DNA from: Gemmatimonadota bacterium
GTDB taxonomy: Bacteria; Gemmatimonadota; Gemmatimonadetes; Longimicrobiales; Gaopeijiaceae
Direction of reading: 5' to 3'
NCBI GenBank assembly: GCA_022571515.1
Contig: JACZXQ010000005.1
Coordinates: 1 to 64,000, forward strand
Length of the DNA stretch: 64,000 nucleotides
In this document: positions 42,361 to 51,496 of the stretch, in pieces
Layout: each line of letters begins with the position of its first letter
How positions within the stretch are numbered: position 1 is the first letter of the stretch
Position numbers and translations under genes: made by a program
Notes under the pieces: generated by a model
Database searches by the model: none
What the model saw: only the letters and a program-made list of their open reading frames with translations
What the model was told of the DNA's origin: nothing

Positions 42361-44805
42361 ATGAACCAGAAAATCGCCGAGATATTCGAGACCATGGAGT
42401 ACGGGTCTGCTCCGGAAAGCACGGAGCGGGTTGTCGAGTGGCTGGAGGCCCACGGCGGGACGTTCGGGCACTTCATCGGTGGAGCGTGGTTTGAGGGTTC
42501 GTCCGAGCCGCCGCAGTTGTTCGAGACGCACAACCCCTCCACAGGGGAAACGATCGCCAAGCTCACCCAGGGGAGCGACGCCGACGTCGGCCGCGCGGTC
42601 CAAGCCGCCCGCGACGCCCTTCCGGGATGGAGGGCGCTCGACGGTCACGCGCGGGCTCGCTACCTGTACGCGCTCGGGCGTGGGATCCAAAAACGCGGAA
42701 GGCTGTTCGCCGTACTCGAGAGCATGGACAACGGAAAACCTATCCGTGAGTCCCGTGACCTCGACATCCCTCTGGTGGCCCGGCATTTCTATCACCATGC
42801 GGGCTGGGCACAGCTCATGGAAGAGGAGCTGCCGGGGTACGGGCCGGTGGGCGTGGTCGGACAGATCATTCCATGGAACTTCCCACTGTTGATGCTGTCC
42901 TGGAAAATCGCTCCGGCCCTCGCGATGGGTAACACACTTGTGCTGAAGCCCGCGGAATTCACGTCGCTGACGGCCCTCCTCTTCACTGAATTGTGTCAGG
43001 ACGTGGGGCTGCCGCCGGGCGTGGTCAACGTGGTGACAGGAGACGGCGACACCGGAGCGGCGCTCGTAGCCCACCCGGGCGTGGACAAGATCGCGTTCAC
43101 CGGATCCACCGACGTGGGCCGGATCATTCGTGGCGCCACGGCGGGAACCGGCAAGAAGCTCACGTTGGAACTTGGCGGAAAATCTCCATTCCTGGTCTAT
43201 GACGACGCCGACCTGGACAGCGTGGTCGAGGGTGTGGTGGATGCGATCTGGTTCAACCAGGGCCAGGTCTGCTGTGCGGGTTCGCGCCTTCTGGTGCAGG
43301 AGAGCGTGGCGGAGGTTCTCGAGCGCAAGCTGCGGGCACGCATGGAGACCCTGCGAATGGGGGATCCCCTCGACAAGGGGATCGACATGGGCGCCATCGT
43401 GGCGCCTGTACAACTCGATAGAATCAGCTCGCTGGTCGAGCAGGGTAAGGAGGAGGGCGCTCGCATTTGGCAACCTTCATGGAGCGCGCCTCGTGAGGGC
43501 TGGTTCTACCCGCCGACCCTGTGCACGAACGTGGCTCCATCGTCGACCATCGCCCAGGTCGAGATTTTCGGGCCGGTCGTGGTCATGATGACATTCCGTA
43601 CGCCGGCCGAATCGGTGACGCTGGCGAACGATACGCGCTATGGATTGGCTGCCAGCCTGTGGACCGAAAGCGTGAACCTGGCCCTCGACATTGCTCCCAA
43701 GCTCAAGGCCGGGACGGTTTGGGTGAACTGCACCAATCTGTTCGACGCGGCTGCGGGATTCGGTGGCTATCGCGAGAGCGGCTACGGGCGAGAGGGCGGT
43801 AAAGAGGGGCTCTGGAACTACACGAAGCCTCTCTGGCAATCGGAAAAGGGCGGCGACCGGCCCTACGGACCGAAGCATGGCAAAGATACCGGAGTGGTCG
43901 ATCCGGGAGTCGGCGCCACGCCTGCGGCGCCCGGATCGGGCAGAGATGGCATGCCGCCCATCGACCGTACGCCGAAGTTGTATATCGGTGGCAAACAGGC
44001 TAGGCCCGACGGCAACTACAGCTTGCTGGTGCGCGGCCGGGACGGCGACATCGTAGGCGAAGTGCCCCGAGGAAACCGGAAGGACGTGCGGAACGCGGTT
44101 GAGGCGGCCCACAAGGGCAGCAAGGCCTGGACCCCCCGCACGGCGCACAACCGCGCGCAGATTCTTTATTACCTCGCAGAGAACCTATCTCTTCGAGCCG
44201 ACGAGTTCGTGTCGCGTCTGGTCCAGGTGACAGGGATGAAGACCAAGGAGGCCAAGGCGGAGGTGGAGGCTTCCATTCGCCGCCTGTTCTCCTATGCCGC
44301 CTGGGCGGACAAGTACGACGGCCGGGTGCACCACACTCCGTTCAGGAACGTCACGCTAGCCATGCCCGAGCCCATCGGAGTGATGGCGGTCATCTGTCCT
44401 GACGAGGCCCCGCTGCTCGGGTTTCTGTCGCTTGTGGCGCCGCTTGTCGCCATGGGCAACGCAGTCGTGGCCATACCGTCCGAGAGGTGGCCCCTCTTGG
44501 CTACCGATCTCTATCAGGTGTTCGAGACCTCGGATGTCCCGGCCGGCGTGGTGAATATCGTCACGGGATTGCACTCCGAACTCGCGCCTGTTCTGGCCGC
44601 GCACGACGATGTCGGAGGCATCTGGCATTGGGGTTCGGCCGAGGCGGGCGCCGAAGTGGAGCGTCTCTCGACCGGTAACATGAAGCGCACCTGGGTGAGC
44701 GACGGTCGGCATCGAGATTGGTGGGGCGCAACTCAGGGTGAGGGCGAGGAGTTCCTGAGGGAGGCCACGCAGGTCAAAAACATCTGGGTGCCCTACGGCG
44801 AGTAG
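42361..44805 (+). CDS. ALDH16-like two-domain aldehyde dehydrogenase
   Basis: An 814-residue protein with two aldehyde dehydrogenase domains. Domain 1 (about 30-490) has all catalytic parts: IIPWNFPLLMLSWK, LELGGKSP (Glu270) and FNQGQVCCAG (Cys304). Domain 2 (about 540-790) keeps the fold (AVICPDEAPLLGFLS, GVVNIVTG) but reads IWHWGSAEAGAEV and has no catalytic Cys region, as in the ALDH16 family, where the second half is a pseudo-domain. It is coupled to deoC, so its likely task is acetaldehyde (or a related aldehyde) to acetate with NAD(P)+. Start ATG 42361, 4 bp after deoC; the ribosome site is weak, suggesting translational coupling. Confidence 0.88.
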   Translation: MNQKIAEIFETMEYGSAPESTERVVEWLEAHGGTFGHFIGGAWFEGSSEPPQLFETHNPSTGETIAKLTQGSDADVGRAVQAARDALPGWRALDGHARARYLYALGRGIQKRGRLFAVLESMDNGKPIRESRDLDIPLVARHFYHHAGWAQLMEEELPGYGPVGVVGQIIPWNFPLLMLSWKIAPALAMGNTLVLKPAEFTSLTALLFTELCQDVGLPPGVVNVVTGDGDTGAALVAHPGVDKIAFTGSTDVGRIIRGATAGTGKKLTLELGGKSPFLVYDDADLDSVVEGVVDAIWFNQGQVCCAGSRLLVQESVAEVLERKLRARMETLRMGDPLDKGIDMGAIVAPVQLDRISSLVEQGKEEGARIWQPSWSAPREGWFYPPTLCTNVAPSSTIAQVEIFGPVVVMMTFRTPAESVTLANDTRYGLAASLWTESVNLALDIAPKLKAGTVWVNCTNLFDAAAGFGGYRESGYGREGGKEGLWNYTKPLWQSEKGGDRPYGPKHGKDTGVVDPGVGATPAAPGSGRDGMPPIDRTPKLYIGGKQARPDGNYSLLVRGRDGDIVGEVPRGNRKDVRNAVEAAHKGSKAWTPRTAHNRAQILYYLAENLSLRADEFVSRLVQVTGMKTKEAKAEVEASIRRLFSYAAWADKYDGRVHHTPFRNVTLAMPEPIGVMAVICPDEAPLLGFLSLVAPLVAMGNAVVAIPSERWPLLATDLYQVFETSDVPAGVVNIVTGLHSELAPVLAAHDDVGGIWHWGSAEAGAEVERLSTGNMKRTWVSDGRHRDWWGATQGEGEEFLREATQVKNIWVPYGE

Positions 44806-44807
44806 CC

Positions 44808-45206
44808 TCAGTTGGCGCGTATGCTCGACCGGTTCAGGGTGCGGCTGACGTGGATGACTATGCTGGCCTGGGTGGTCAGCAGGAGGGGGTCGGTCGTGAA
44901 GGACCGCCCGGCCACGATCTCGATGCGGGCACGGATCAGGTTTTCACGCCACTGGACCCGGAAAGTCTCCGTTCGCCGAGACTCGATTCTCCCCAACTCG
45001 ACGCGTCGCCCTCGGTTCCCCAGCAGAGTGACGTCCACGCCGTTCCTGCTCGCGTTTTGAACCCACACGTTGAGCTGCCGGTCCCGTGCCTCCGCGAACG
45101 GACTGGGTGTCGAACTGGCGCACCCTGCGGACAAGGCCACGCCCAACACCAGGCAAAGACGCCACGCCCAGGTCGCCGTCCAGCCACCCCGAGGCTCAAA
45201 GGTCAT
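44808..45206 (-). CDS. Small lipoprotein, paralogue of the next gene
   Basis: A 132-residue lipoprotein with signal LCLVLGVALSAGCASS, then a beta-rich body: RQLNVWVQNASRNGVDVTLLG, RRVELGRIESRRTETFRVQW, RARIEIVAGRSFTTDPLLL. The same order (VxVxNxxxxxxxxYVLxGxGxRRxLGxVxxxxTxxF, SFTTxxxxL) appears in the gene at 45196, so these are diverged tandem duplicates. The predicted fold is a small immunoglobulin-like sandwich. It overlaps that gene by 11 bp. Function unknown; periplasm- or outer-membrane-anchored. Confidence 0.75.
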   Translation of the reverse strand: MTFEPRGGWTATWAWRLCLVLGVALSAGCASSTPSPFAEARDRQLNVWVQNASRNGVDVTLLGNRGRRVELGRIESRRTETFRVQWRENLIRARIEIVAGRSFTTDPLLLTTQASIVIHVSRTLNRSSIRAN

Positions 45207-45567
45207 CTCCGGCCTCCTGCCGGAGACTGGATGGGATGATCAGCAAGAGGGTCTCTCCCGGGCTCGCGTTCATGAACTCTGTGGTAAATGAGCCACCCGC
45301 CAGCATCCGCACCCGTAGACGGATGTTGTCCGGACCGAGCAAGCGCGCGACGAAGGTCTTCACGGTCTTCCCCGGCACGATTCCCAGACGCCGTTCACCT
45401 GATCCGCTCAGCACGTAGATGGTCGCATCGTAGAAGTTGAGGTTATCCACCTCCACGTGCACCGTGCCGCGCTCGACACCGTCGTCGAAAGGGCTCGCAC
45501 CCGGGCTCGCGCAGGCCGTCACCCCGAGCCCCAAAGAAAATGTCAGGGCCACGATCTGCGCGTTCAT
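45196..45567 (-). CDS. Small lipoprotein, first of the tandem pair
   Basis: A 123-residue lipoprotein with signal ALTFSLGLGVTACASPG (lipidated Cys after VTA) and the body TVHVEVDNLNFYDATIYVLSG, ERRLGIVPGKTVKTFVARL, IRLRVRMLAGGSFTTEFM. It is the paralogue of the 44808 gene. The start is ATG 45567 behind an AGGGAG site; codons further upstream are not part of the signal peptide. It is separated by 42 bp from the large propeller gene upstream on the same strand. Function unknown. Confidence 0.75.
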   Translation of the reverse strand: MNAQIVALTFSLGLGVTACASPGASPFDDGVERGTVHVEVDNLNFYDATIYVLSGSGERRLGIVPGKTVKTFVARLLGPDNIRLRVRMLAGGSFTTEFMNASPGETLLLIIPSSLRQEAGDDL

Positions 45568-45609
45568 CGTACTCTCCCTTTTTATTCCACCGTACGTGGA
45601 TGCCATCCC

Positions 45610-48600
45610 TCAGGTAATGAGGTTCTCCGTATCGATCGGGTCCATGCCGAGAGACCGCAGAAGCTCGTTCAACTGAGCGAGATCCTGCTGGAAAATAAGC
45701 GTCATCTGCTCCAACTCGGCGTCGAGCAGCCGAGACAGATGCTCGAAGACCTCATAGGCCTGTCGCGTCGGAGCCGCCTCGGCACTCTCTACGGTCCCCA
45801 GGAGGGACGCCAGCTTGTTGTTGAGCTTGATCGGGAAGTTCAGCGGGTCCTGGTTGCTGCGGTTACGTACCTGATAGATCTCGCCCTCCACGCCGGAGAG
45901 GCGTTCCTTGACGCTCTCCCCCCGCGAGTGGAGCTCGCCGTGGTCGGATGCCTCGAGGCGGTCATCCACCTGGCTCTTCACGTTGCGAATCTTGACGACC
46001 GCTTCGTTCGCCGCGGTCACACGATCGCGCACGCGCATCGCCAACTCGAACCGCTCTGCGAGCTCGGCCAGGGTGACGGCTCCCTCCAGGCGTGAGTCCA
46101 GAGTCACACGGAACTCCTCGCTCCTTGTTTCGCCATCCACGTCCAAGCGAACGCTGTAGGCACCGGGCACCGCCATGGGTCCCGAGTTACGGGCGGACCA
46201 GAAGATGCGCCCGTCGAAGTCGGTGAAGCCCGGATATCGAAGATCCCACGTGAAGCGGTGAGATCCCGCGTCCAGCGACGGACGCCGGGAGCTTCCGCCG
46301 CCGCCGAACCGCGGCGGGCCTTGCGGCTCGTCGTCCTCGTCCTCGTCCACTTCATCCGAGCGATCCGCCTCGAATGTTTGGATGACGCCTCCGGCGGTAT
46401 CGAGGAACTCCAGGGTCACATTGTCTGCGTCTTCCTTCAGGTTGTAGTAGACGTCCACACCGCGCTCGACACCGCGCACGGCATCCTTGGGTGTGAACAA
46501 GTGGACGCTCGCCTCCGCTACGGCGGCGCTCATCTGCCTGAGCGGCTCGATGTTGCGAAGCACCCAGAAGGAACGGCCATGTGTAGCGATGACGATGTCG
46601 TGATCCTCGACCACCAGGTCCGACACCTGGACAGTCGGCAGGTTCAGCGTCAGGGGAGACCAGTGATCACCGTCGTTCCACGATGCGTACACCGTGCGCT
46701 CGGACGCCGCGAAGAGTAGTCCCGGCCGAGCGGGATCTTCACGGACGGCCCTGATGAAGTCGTCCTCCGGAAAGCCGCTTACGATCTTCGTCCAGGTCTG
46801 CCCGTAGTCGGTCGTCTTCCACACGTATGGCCTACGATCGTCGTCAACCAGGTACCGAATCCCCGAGACGTACGCCTTCCCCGGTGTGGTGGGTGACGCC
46901 TCGATGGTGTTGATGCGCACGAAGTCCGGTGCGTCGGGCGGTGTGACGTTGGCCCAGGTACCCCCTCCATCGCGTGTCACGTGCACGTAGCCGTCGTCCG
47001 AACCGGCCCAGATGACGTCCGGGTCGTGATAGGACGGCGCGATGGCGAACACGGTCGCGTAGGTCTCGACGCCGGTCTGGTCCTTCGTGATGGGGCCACC
47101 CGACGGACCCATCGTCATGGCGTCCGCCCGGGTCAGGTCGGGGGAGATCTGTTGCCAGCTCGATCCCTCGTCGAGGGTCTTCCAGACTTTCTGGGTTCCG
47201 GTGTACAGCACGCCGGAGTCGTGGTGCGAGAACACGATGGGGAACGTCCATTGTACCCGCTCAATGAGGTCCTCCGAGGATTGGCCCATGGGGTTCTCGG
47301 GCCACACGTTGATCTGCCGGCGTTGTCCGGTCGCACGGTCGAAGCGTGAAAGGCTGCCCCCGTAGCAGCCGGCGTAGAACACGTCCGTGTTCTCCGGATT
47401 GGGAGCGATGTAACCGGACTCGCAGCCCCCCACCGAGTAGAACAGTGGCCCTCCGGCGGAGAGGTGGCCCCACCCCTGCCCCGGCACGCACGCCGTGGAG
47501 TTGTCTTGCTGCGCACCACAGATGTGGTAGGGCTCGTGCTCCGTGGTGATGACCCGGTAGAACTGGGCCGTGGGAAAATCCTGCTCGGTCCAGGTGCTTC
47601 CGTGGTTGAAGCTCACGTTCCCGCCACCGTCGTTGGCGTTGGCCATGCGGTCGGAATCGTCCGCGGCGATCCACAGGTCGTGATTGTCGCCGTGAGGGAC
47701 GCGGATTCGGGTCTCGAAGGTCTCGCCCCCGTCGGTCGACTCGAAGAAGGCCGTGTTCAGGGCGTAGACCACATCCGAGTCGAGCGGGTCGGCATAGATC
47801 CGCGAATAGTAGAAAGCTCGCTGGCGCAGTGATCGGTCCTCGTTCACACGCTCCCAGGTTTCACCCCCGTCGTCCGTACGGAAGACCCCCCCGTCGTCGT
47901 GTTCGATCAAGGCCCACACCCGGTCGTTGTTCGCGGGCGAGACGGCTACGCCGATCTTGCCGATGACACCGGTCGGGAGACCCTCTTTGTTGCGCGTGAG
48001 CTCAGTCCAGGTCTCGCCACCGTCTTCGCTCCTGAACAGGCCGCTGCCCAGGCCGCCCGACGACATGCCCCACGACTCCCGCCGCACCTCCCAAAGGCTC
48101 GCGTACATCAGTTGCGGGTTGTTAGGCGCAAACGAGAGGTCGATGGCGCCGGTCCACTCGTTGCCCGGCCGGTTGAGCACCAGTCGCCAGGTGTCTCCGC
48201 CGTCTGTGGTTTTGTAGACGCCCCGCTCGGAGCTCGCTTTCGAGTGCTTACCGAGCGCTACGGCCCAGGCCGTCGAGCAATCCTCTGGATGGATCCTCAC
48301 GCGAGAGAAGTTCTGGGCTTCCCTGAGGCCGATGTGCGTCCAGGTCTCTCCGGCGTCCGTGCTCTTGTAGAGTCCGTCGCCCTGCTGGATGTTGCCGCGT
48401 AGCTCGGTTTCCCCGGTGCCGATGTAGACCACATCGGGATCGGCCTCGCATACAGCCACGGCGCCTACCGACGCGCTCGAGATTTTTCCATCGGTGACCG
48501 GCGTCCAGTTGTTGCCTCCGTCCGTCGTCTTCCAAAGCCCGCCGCCCGCTGCGCCGAAGTAATACTCGAAGGGCCGGGCGACGCTGCCCGCCACCGCCTG

Positions 48601-48777
48601 AGACCGCCCACCACGCGGGGGGCCGACATTGATCCACTCCAACGCGTCGTAGAGGCTCTCGTCGTACGTGTCTTGCGCCGTCGCGGCATGTGGATTCGCG
48701 ACCAGCGCGAGCACGAACGCAGCCATCACCATCACGAAACGGGAAAGGAAAAGGCCGGCGAACAGGGATGGGCGCAT
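45610..48777 (-). CDS. Large secreted BNR/VPS10-type beta-propeller protein
   Basis: A 1,055-residue exported protein (signal to about 35, PHAATAQD). Repeated BNR/Asp-box motifs are GGLWKTTDGGNNWTPV, GLYKSTDAGETWTHIG, GVYKTTDGGDTWRLVL, GLFRSEDGGETWTEL and KVWKTLDEGSSWQQIS, giving two beta-propellers as in VPS10/sortilin-like glycosyl-hydrolase-related proteins. An Asp/Glu-rich linker (DEVDEDEDDEPQG) leads to a C-terminal domain with an Ig-like part and a helical coiled part (AMRVRDRVTAANEAVVKI). Such proteins are abundant in Gemmatimonadota. The substrate is unknown; sialidase catalytic residues are not evident. Start ATG 48777 with GGAG. Confidence 0.85.
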   Translation of the reverse strand: MRPSLFAGLFLSRFVMVMAAFVLALVANPHAATAQDTYDESLYDALEWINVGPPRGGRSQAVAGSVARPFEYYFGAAGGGLWKTTDGGNNWTPVTDGKISSASVGAVAVCEADPDVVYIGTGETELRGNIQQGDGLYKSTDAGETWTHIGLREAQNFSRVRIHPEDCSTAWAVALGKHSKASSERGVYKTTDGGDTWRLVLNRPGNEWTGAIDLSFAPNNPQLMYASLWEVRRESWGMSSGGLGSGLFRSEDGGETWTELTRNKEGLPTGVIGKIGVAVSPANNDRVWALIEHDDGGVFRTDDGGETWERVNEDRSLRQRAFYYSRIYADPLDSDVVYALNTAFFESTDGGETFETRIRVPHGDNHDLWIAADDSDRMANANDGGGNVSFNHGSTWTEQDFPTAQFYRVITTEHEPYHICGAQQDNSTACVPGQGWGHLSAGGPLFYSVGGCESGYIAPNPENTDVFYAGCYGGSLSRFDRATGQRRQINVWPENPMGQSSEDLIERVQWTFPIVFSHHDSGVLYTGTQKVWKTLDEGSSWQQISPDLTRADAMTMGPSGGPITKDQTGVETYATVFAIAPSYHDPDVIWAGSDDGYVHVTRDGGGTWANVTPPDAPDFVRINTIEASPTTPGKAYVSGIRYLVDDDRRPYVWKTTDYGQTWTKIVSGFPEDDFIRAVREDPARPGLLFAASERTVYASWNDGDHWSPLTLNLPTVQVSDLVVEDHDIVIATHGRSFWVLRNIEPLRQMSAAVAEASVHLFTPKDAVRGVERGVDVYYNLKEDADNVTLEFLDTAGGVIQTFEADRSDEVDEDEDDEPQGPPRFGGGGSSRRPSLDAGSHRFTWDLRYPGFTDFDGRIFWSARNSGPMAVPGAYSVRLDVDGETRSEEFRVTLDSRLEGAVTLAELAERFELAMRVRDRVTAANEAVVKIRNVKSQVDDRLEASDHGELHSRGESVKERLSGVEGEIYQVRNRSNQDPLNFPIKLNNKLASLLGTVESAEAAPTRQAYEVFEHLSRLLDAELEQMTLIFQQDLAQLNELLRSLGMDPIDTENLIT

Positions 48778-48923
48778 CGGTTGATCTCCAAAGCTTCGAG
48801 GCATGACTGGAAAACTGCAGGGGTTCGGTCTGCTATCCGACCTTAGAATGCCCTCGCAAACCACTAATCGCCAGGGTGCGACACTTGCCGTCCCCCCAAA
48901 ACGGAGTGCGCCCCTGGCGCCGG

Positions 48924-49310
48924 TCAGGAGGTCCGGGCGATGACGTCGATCTCTACGTCGACCCCCTTCGGCAGAGCCGCTACCTCGACGGTGGCTCTCG
49001 CCGGGCGGTGGTCCCCGAAGTGCCGGGCATACGCTTCGTTCATCTCCGTGAACGTGCCCATGTCGACCAGGTAGACCGTCGTCTTCACCACCGAGGACAG
49101 GCTCGCCCCGCCTTCTACCAGTACGGCCGCGAGATTCTTGAACACCTGGTCTGTCTGTTCGGCCACCGATCCCCTGACCAACTCCCCTGTGGCCGGATCG
49201 AGTGGAATCTGCCCCGAGGCGAACAACCAACCGTCGACGGTGACGGCCTGGGAATAGGGTCCGATGGCCGCGGGGGCGTCGTCGGTGTGTACAGTGTGGA
49301 GTTCACTCAT
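48924..49310 (-). CDS. ridA: RidA-family enamine/imine deaminase
   Basis: A 128-residue RidA/YjgF/UK114 protein that hydrolyses reactive 2-aminoacrylate and related enamines to ketoacids. Seen: AAIGPYSQAVTVDGWLFASGQIPLDP, TDQVFKNLAAVLVEGGASLSSVVKTTVYLVDM and the substrate-binding Arg in RPARATVEVAALPKG. Length is typical. Start ATG 49310, since the conserved N-terminus MSELHTVHTDDAP begins there. It may clear enamines made by the PLP enzyme encoded two genes away. Confidence 0.95.
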   Translation of the reverse strand: MSELHTVHTDDAPAAIGPYSQAVTVDGWLFASGQIPLDPATGELVRGSVAEQTDQVFKNLAAVLVEGGASLSSVVKTTVYLVDMGTFTEMNEAYARHFGDHRPARATVEVAALPKGVDVEIDVIARTS

Positions 49311-49341
49311 CGAGAAATGGTCCTTTGAGTAGGGATGGTTT

Positions 49342-50340
49342 TCAGTGATGCTTCGACTGAAGCGCACGAATGTGATCAATGATGTCCGGCGGACGCACGG
49401 TCGCAACCCCGGCCCGGGCAACCTCGATTGCGGCTGCGTGGTTGGCCAAGAGTGCCGCCTCGACCTGTGACGCTCCCGCAGCGAGGCTCACAGCCACCGT
49501 TGCCGTGACCGTATCTCCCGCGCCCGATACGTCGAACACGGAGCGCGCGACGGTGGGCACCCGCACGTAGTCCATGCCCTCTACCTTGAGCGCCATGCCA
49601 CTACCGCCCAGGGTCAGGAGGAGGCCCCGACAACCCAAGCGGGCCCTGGTGGCTTCCATCCAGTCCGGGTCTTCAGAGCGGAGTGGCTCGGCCAGCGCAT
49701 CCGCCAGTTCCCGGGCGTTGGGCTTGAACACCGTCGAGCCGGCGTACTCGAAAAAGCGCGCCTTCTTGGGGTCGACCACGGTGGGTATGCCAGCCGCTGC
49801 CGAGGCGCTCAACACCGCCTCGATGACCGAAGGCACGAGGAGGCCCTTGTTGTAATCCTCCAGGGCGACGGCGTCGGCCTTTCCGAGCAGCCCTCGAACG
49901 GAGTCTCGAACGGCGGTGGCCTGGGCCTCCAGGATGTCGGTGGTGTCCTCACGATCGATACGAACCACCTGATGGTGCCCCGCCAACACACGGGTCTTGG
50001 TGGTCGTGGGCCGGTCCGCCGCCTCGACCAGCGAGCTGTCGTCGATGCCGAGGCGCTGGAGTTCGCCCCGCAGCCGGAGCGCACTCTCGTCCGAGCCGCA
50101 CAATCCCACCAGGCTACAGGATGCGCCCAGCGCCACGATGTTTGCCGCAACGTTGGCGGCGCCACCGAGCGAGGCGTCCTCGCCCGAGACCGTCACCACG
50201 GGCACCGGGGCCTCCGGGGAGATCCTCTCCGCTGTGCCCGAAATCAGCCGGTCGAGCATGATGTCGCCCACCACCAGGACATGCGTACCGGCGATGGCAT
50301 GAAGAAGTTCTTCAGCGCGTTCCGGCGTGAGGCGCTCCAT
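49342..50340 (-). CDS. rfaE1: D-glycero-beta-D-manno-heptose-7-phosphate kinase
   Basis: A 332-residue PfkB-type sugar kinase equal to the N-terminal domain of HldE. It phosphorylates heptose 7-phosphate at C1 on the way to ADP-heptose. Motifs: VLVVGDIMLDRLISGTAERISPEAPVPVV (from residue 20), LGGAANVAANIVALGA, DYNKGLLVPSVI, VDPKKARFFEYAGSTVFKPN and the ATP/anion-hole motif FDVSGAGDTVTAT. The companion adenylyltransferase is at 11954. Start ATG 50340 sits in the stop of the upstream gene (TGATG), so translation is coupled. Confidence 0.93.
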   Translation of the reverse strand: MERLTPERAEELLHAIAGTHVLVVGDIMLDRLISGTAERISPEAPVPVVTVSGEDASLGGAANVAANIVALGASCSLVGLCGSDESALRLRGELQRLGIDDSSLVEAADRPTTTKTRVLAGHHQVVRIDREDTTDILEAQATAVRDSVRGLLGKADAVALEDYNKGLLVPSVIEAVLSASAAAGIPTVVDPKKARFFEYAGSTVFKPNARELADALAEPLRSEDPDWMEATRARLGCRGLLLTLGGSGMALKVEGMDYVRVPTVARSVFDVSGAGDTVTATVAVSLAAGASQVEAALLANHAAAIEVARAGVATVRPPDIIDHIRALQSKHH

Positions 50341-51446
50341 CAGTTGGAGCTTTCTCCCGTCGCTTCGTAGGGGCCTCGACCCCGCGCTTCGAGGGGCCAC
50401 CGCTCCACGTGCTCGCCGTCCACGGCGAGGAGATGGTCCTGAAGGTTGACCGAGACACACACGTGGTTGGGCACGATGCGCACTCGATCGCCCACCGAGG
50501 GGCGCCAGTCCGTCGCGGAAAGATCCAGAATACCGTGCTCCTCGGAGAGCGATTTGACCAAGACCTCCGGGCGATCCAGAAGGAAGCCGTATCCGTCGTC
50601 TCCGCCCCTGGCCTCCTTCGCCAACGCCTTTGAACCCGCATCCACCACGGCCTGACCCGAGACAGCCCGGCTCACGACCGTGGCGAGCACCGAATAGGCC
50701 AGATGGTCGGGTTTGGCCACATCGACCGCCAGGCCTTCCCGGTCGAAGAAGATGCAGGTGCCGGGGCGAATCTCTGTGAGGCCCGGTATCTCATGGCTCC
50801 TCCACAAGGTCGGAGTGGACCCACCACTGACCACCGAGGGAGACAGGCCCGCCGCATCCAGGGCGTCGTAGAACGAATGCAGCAGGTCGCCGAGCACAGC
50901 GAGATCCGCCTCTTGCTTGGCCGAGTGGGACCGAATGTGACCGGGATAGAACATGATTCCGGCATACTCGAGCGCAGTCGACTCACGTATCTCGCCGGCG
51001 AGTCGGACCGCTTCGGCTGGAGTCTGCAGACCCACCCTTCCGAGGCCGGCGTCGATTTCGACCAACACTCGCACGGACCGGCTCGTGGCTGACGCCGCGC
51101 GGCGCACCATGGCCAGCACGTCCGACGAGTCCAGGCCGATCATCAGGCGCACGGAACTGGGCAGCGCCATCAGCCGCTCGAGCTTGTTGCCTCCTACGAC
51201 CGGGTAGGCCACGAGGAGGTCGTCGGTCACGGTGGCCATGACCTCGGCCTCCCGGGGGGTGGCGACCGTGAGCCCAGGTGCGCCGGCCTCGAGTTGCAGG
51301 CGGGCGAGTCGCGCGCTCTTGTGCGTCTTTACGTGGGGGCGCCAGGTGATACCGTGGTGACTGCAGTACGTCACCACGCGTTCGATATTGGCGCGAACCC
51401 GCGGAAGCTCGATGACGCCGACCGGGGTCTCGCAGGTGCGGAGCAC
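50340..51446 (-). CDS. D-threonine aldolase / D-serine dehydratase-like PLP enzyme
   Basis: A 368-residue fold-type III PLP enzyme (alanine racemase N-terminal TIM barrel plus beta domain). The PLP Lys is in RPHVKTHKSARLA. YPGHIRSHSAKQEAD, VSGGSTPTLWRS and EIRPGTCIFFDRE contact the cofactor. The C-terminal metal site is VPNHVCVSVNL (His-x-Cys) with GILDLS before it, as in D-threonine aldolases and the DSD1 group. It would cleave D-threonine-like beta-hydroxy amino acids or dehydrate D-serine. It heads a group with rfaE1 and RidA, the latter a possible detoxifier of the enamine intermediate. Confidence 0.85.
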   Translation of the reverse strand: MLRTCETPVGVIELPRVRANIERVVTYCSHHGITWRPHVKTHKSARLARLQLEAGAPGLTVATPREAEVMATVTDDLLVAYPVVGGNKLERLMALPSSVRLMIGLDSSDVLAMVRRAASATSRSVRVLVEIDAGLGRVGLQTPAEAVRLAGEIRESTALEYAGIMFYPGHIRSHSAKQEADLAVLGDLLHSFYDALDAAGLSPSVVSGGSTPTLWRSHEIPGLTEIRPGTCIFFDREGLAVDVAKPDHLAYSVLATVVSRAVSGQAVVDAGSKALAKEARGGDDGYGFLLDRPEVLVKSLSEEHGILDLSATDWRPSVGDRVRIVPNHVCVSVNLQDHLLAVDGEHVERWPLEARGRGPYEATGESSN

Positions 51447-51460
51447 CTAGACCACCTAGA

Positions 51461-51476
51461 AGGCTGTTGAAGAAAT
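51461..51476. repeat. Sequence resembling an IS1182-type terminus
   Basis: aggctgttgaagaaat matches the first 12 bases (and 14 of 16) of the IS1182-type left end at 5141. It sits in the 50-bp gap between two genes, with no transposase near. Possibly a relic or chance. Confidence 0.3.
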
Positions 51477-51496
51477 ACAGCGGCCGCCGAGCAGCA

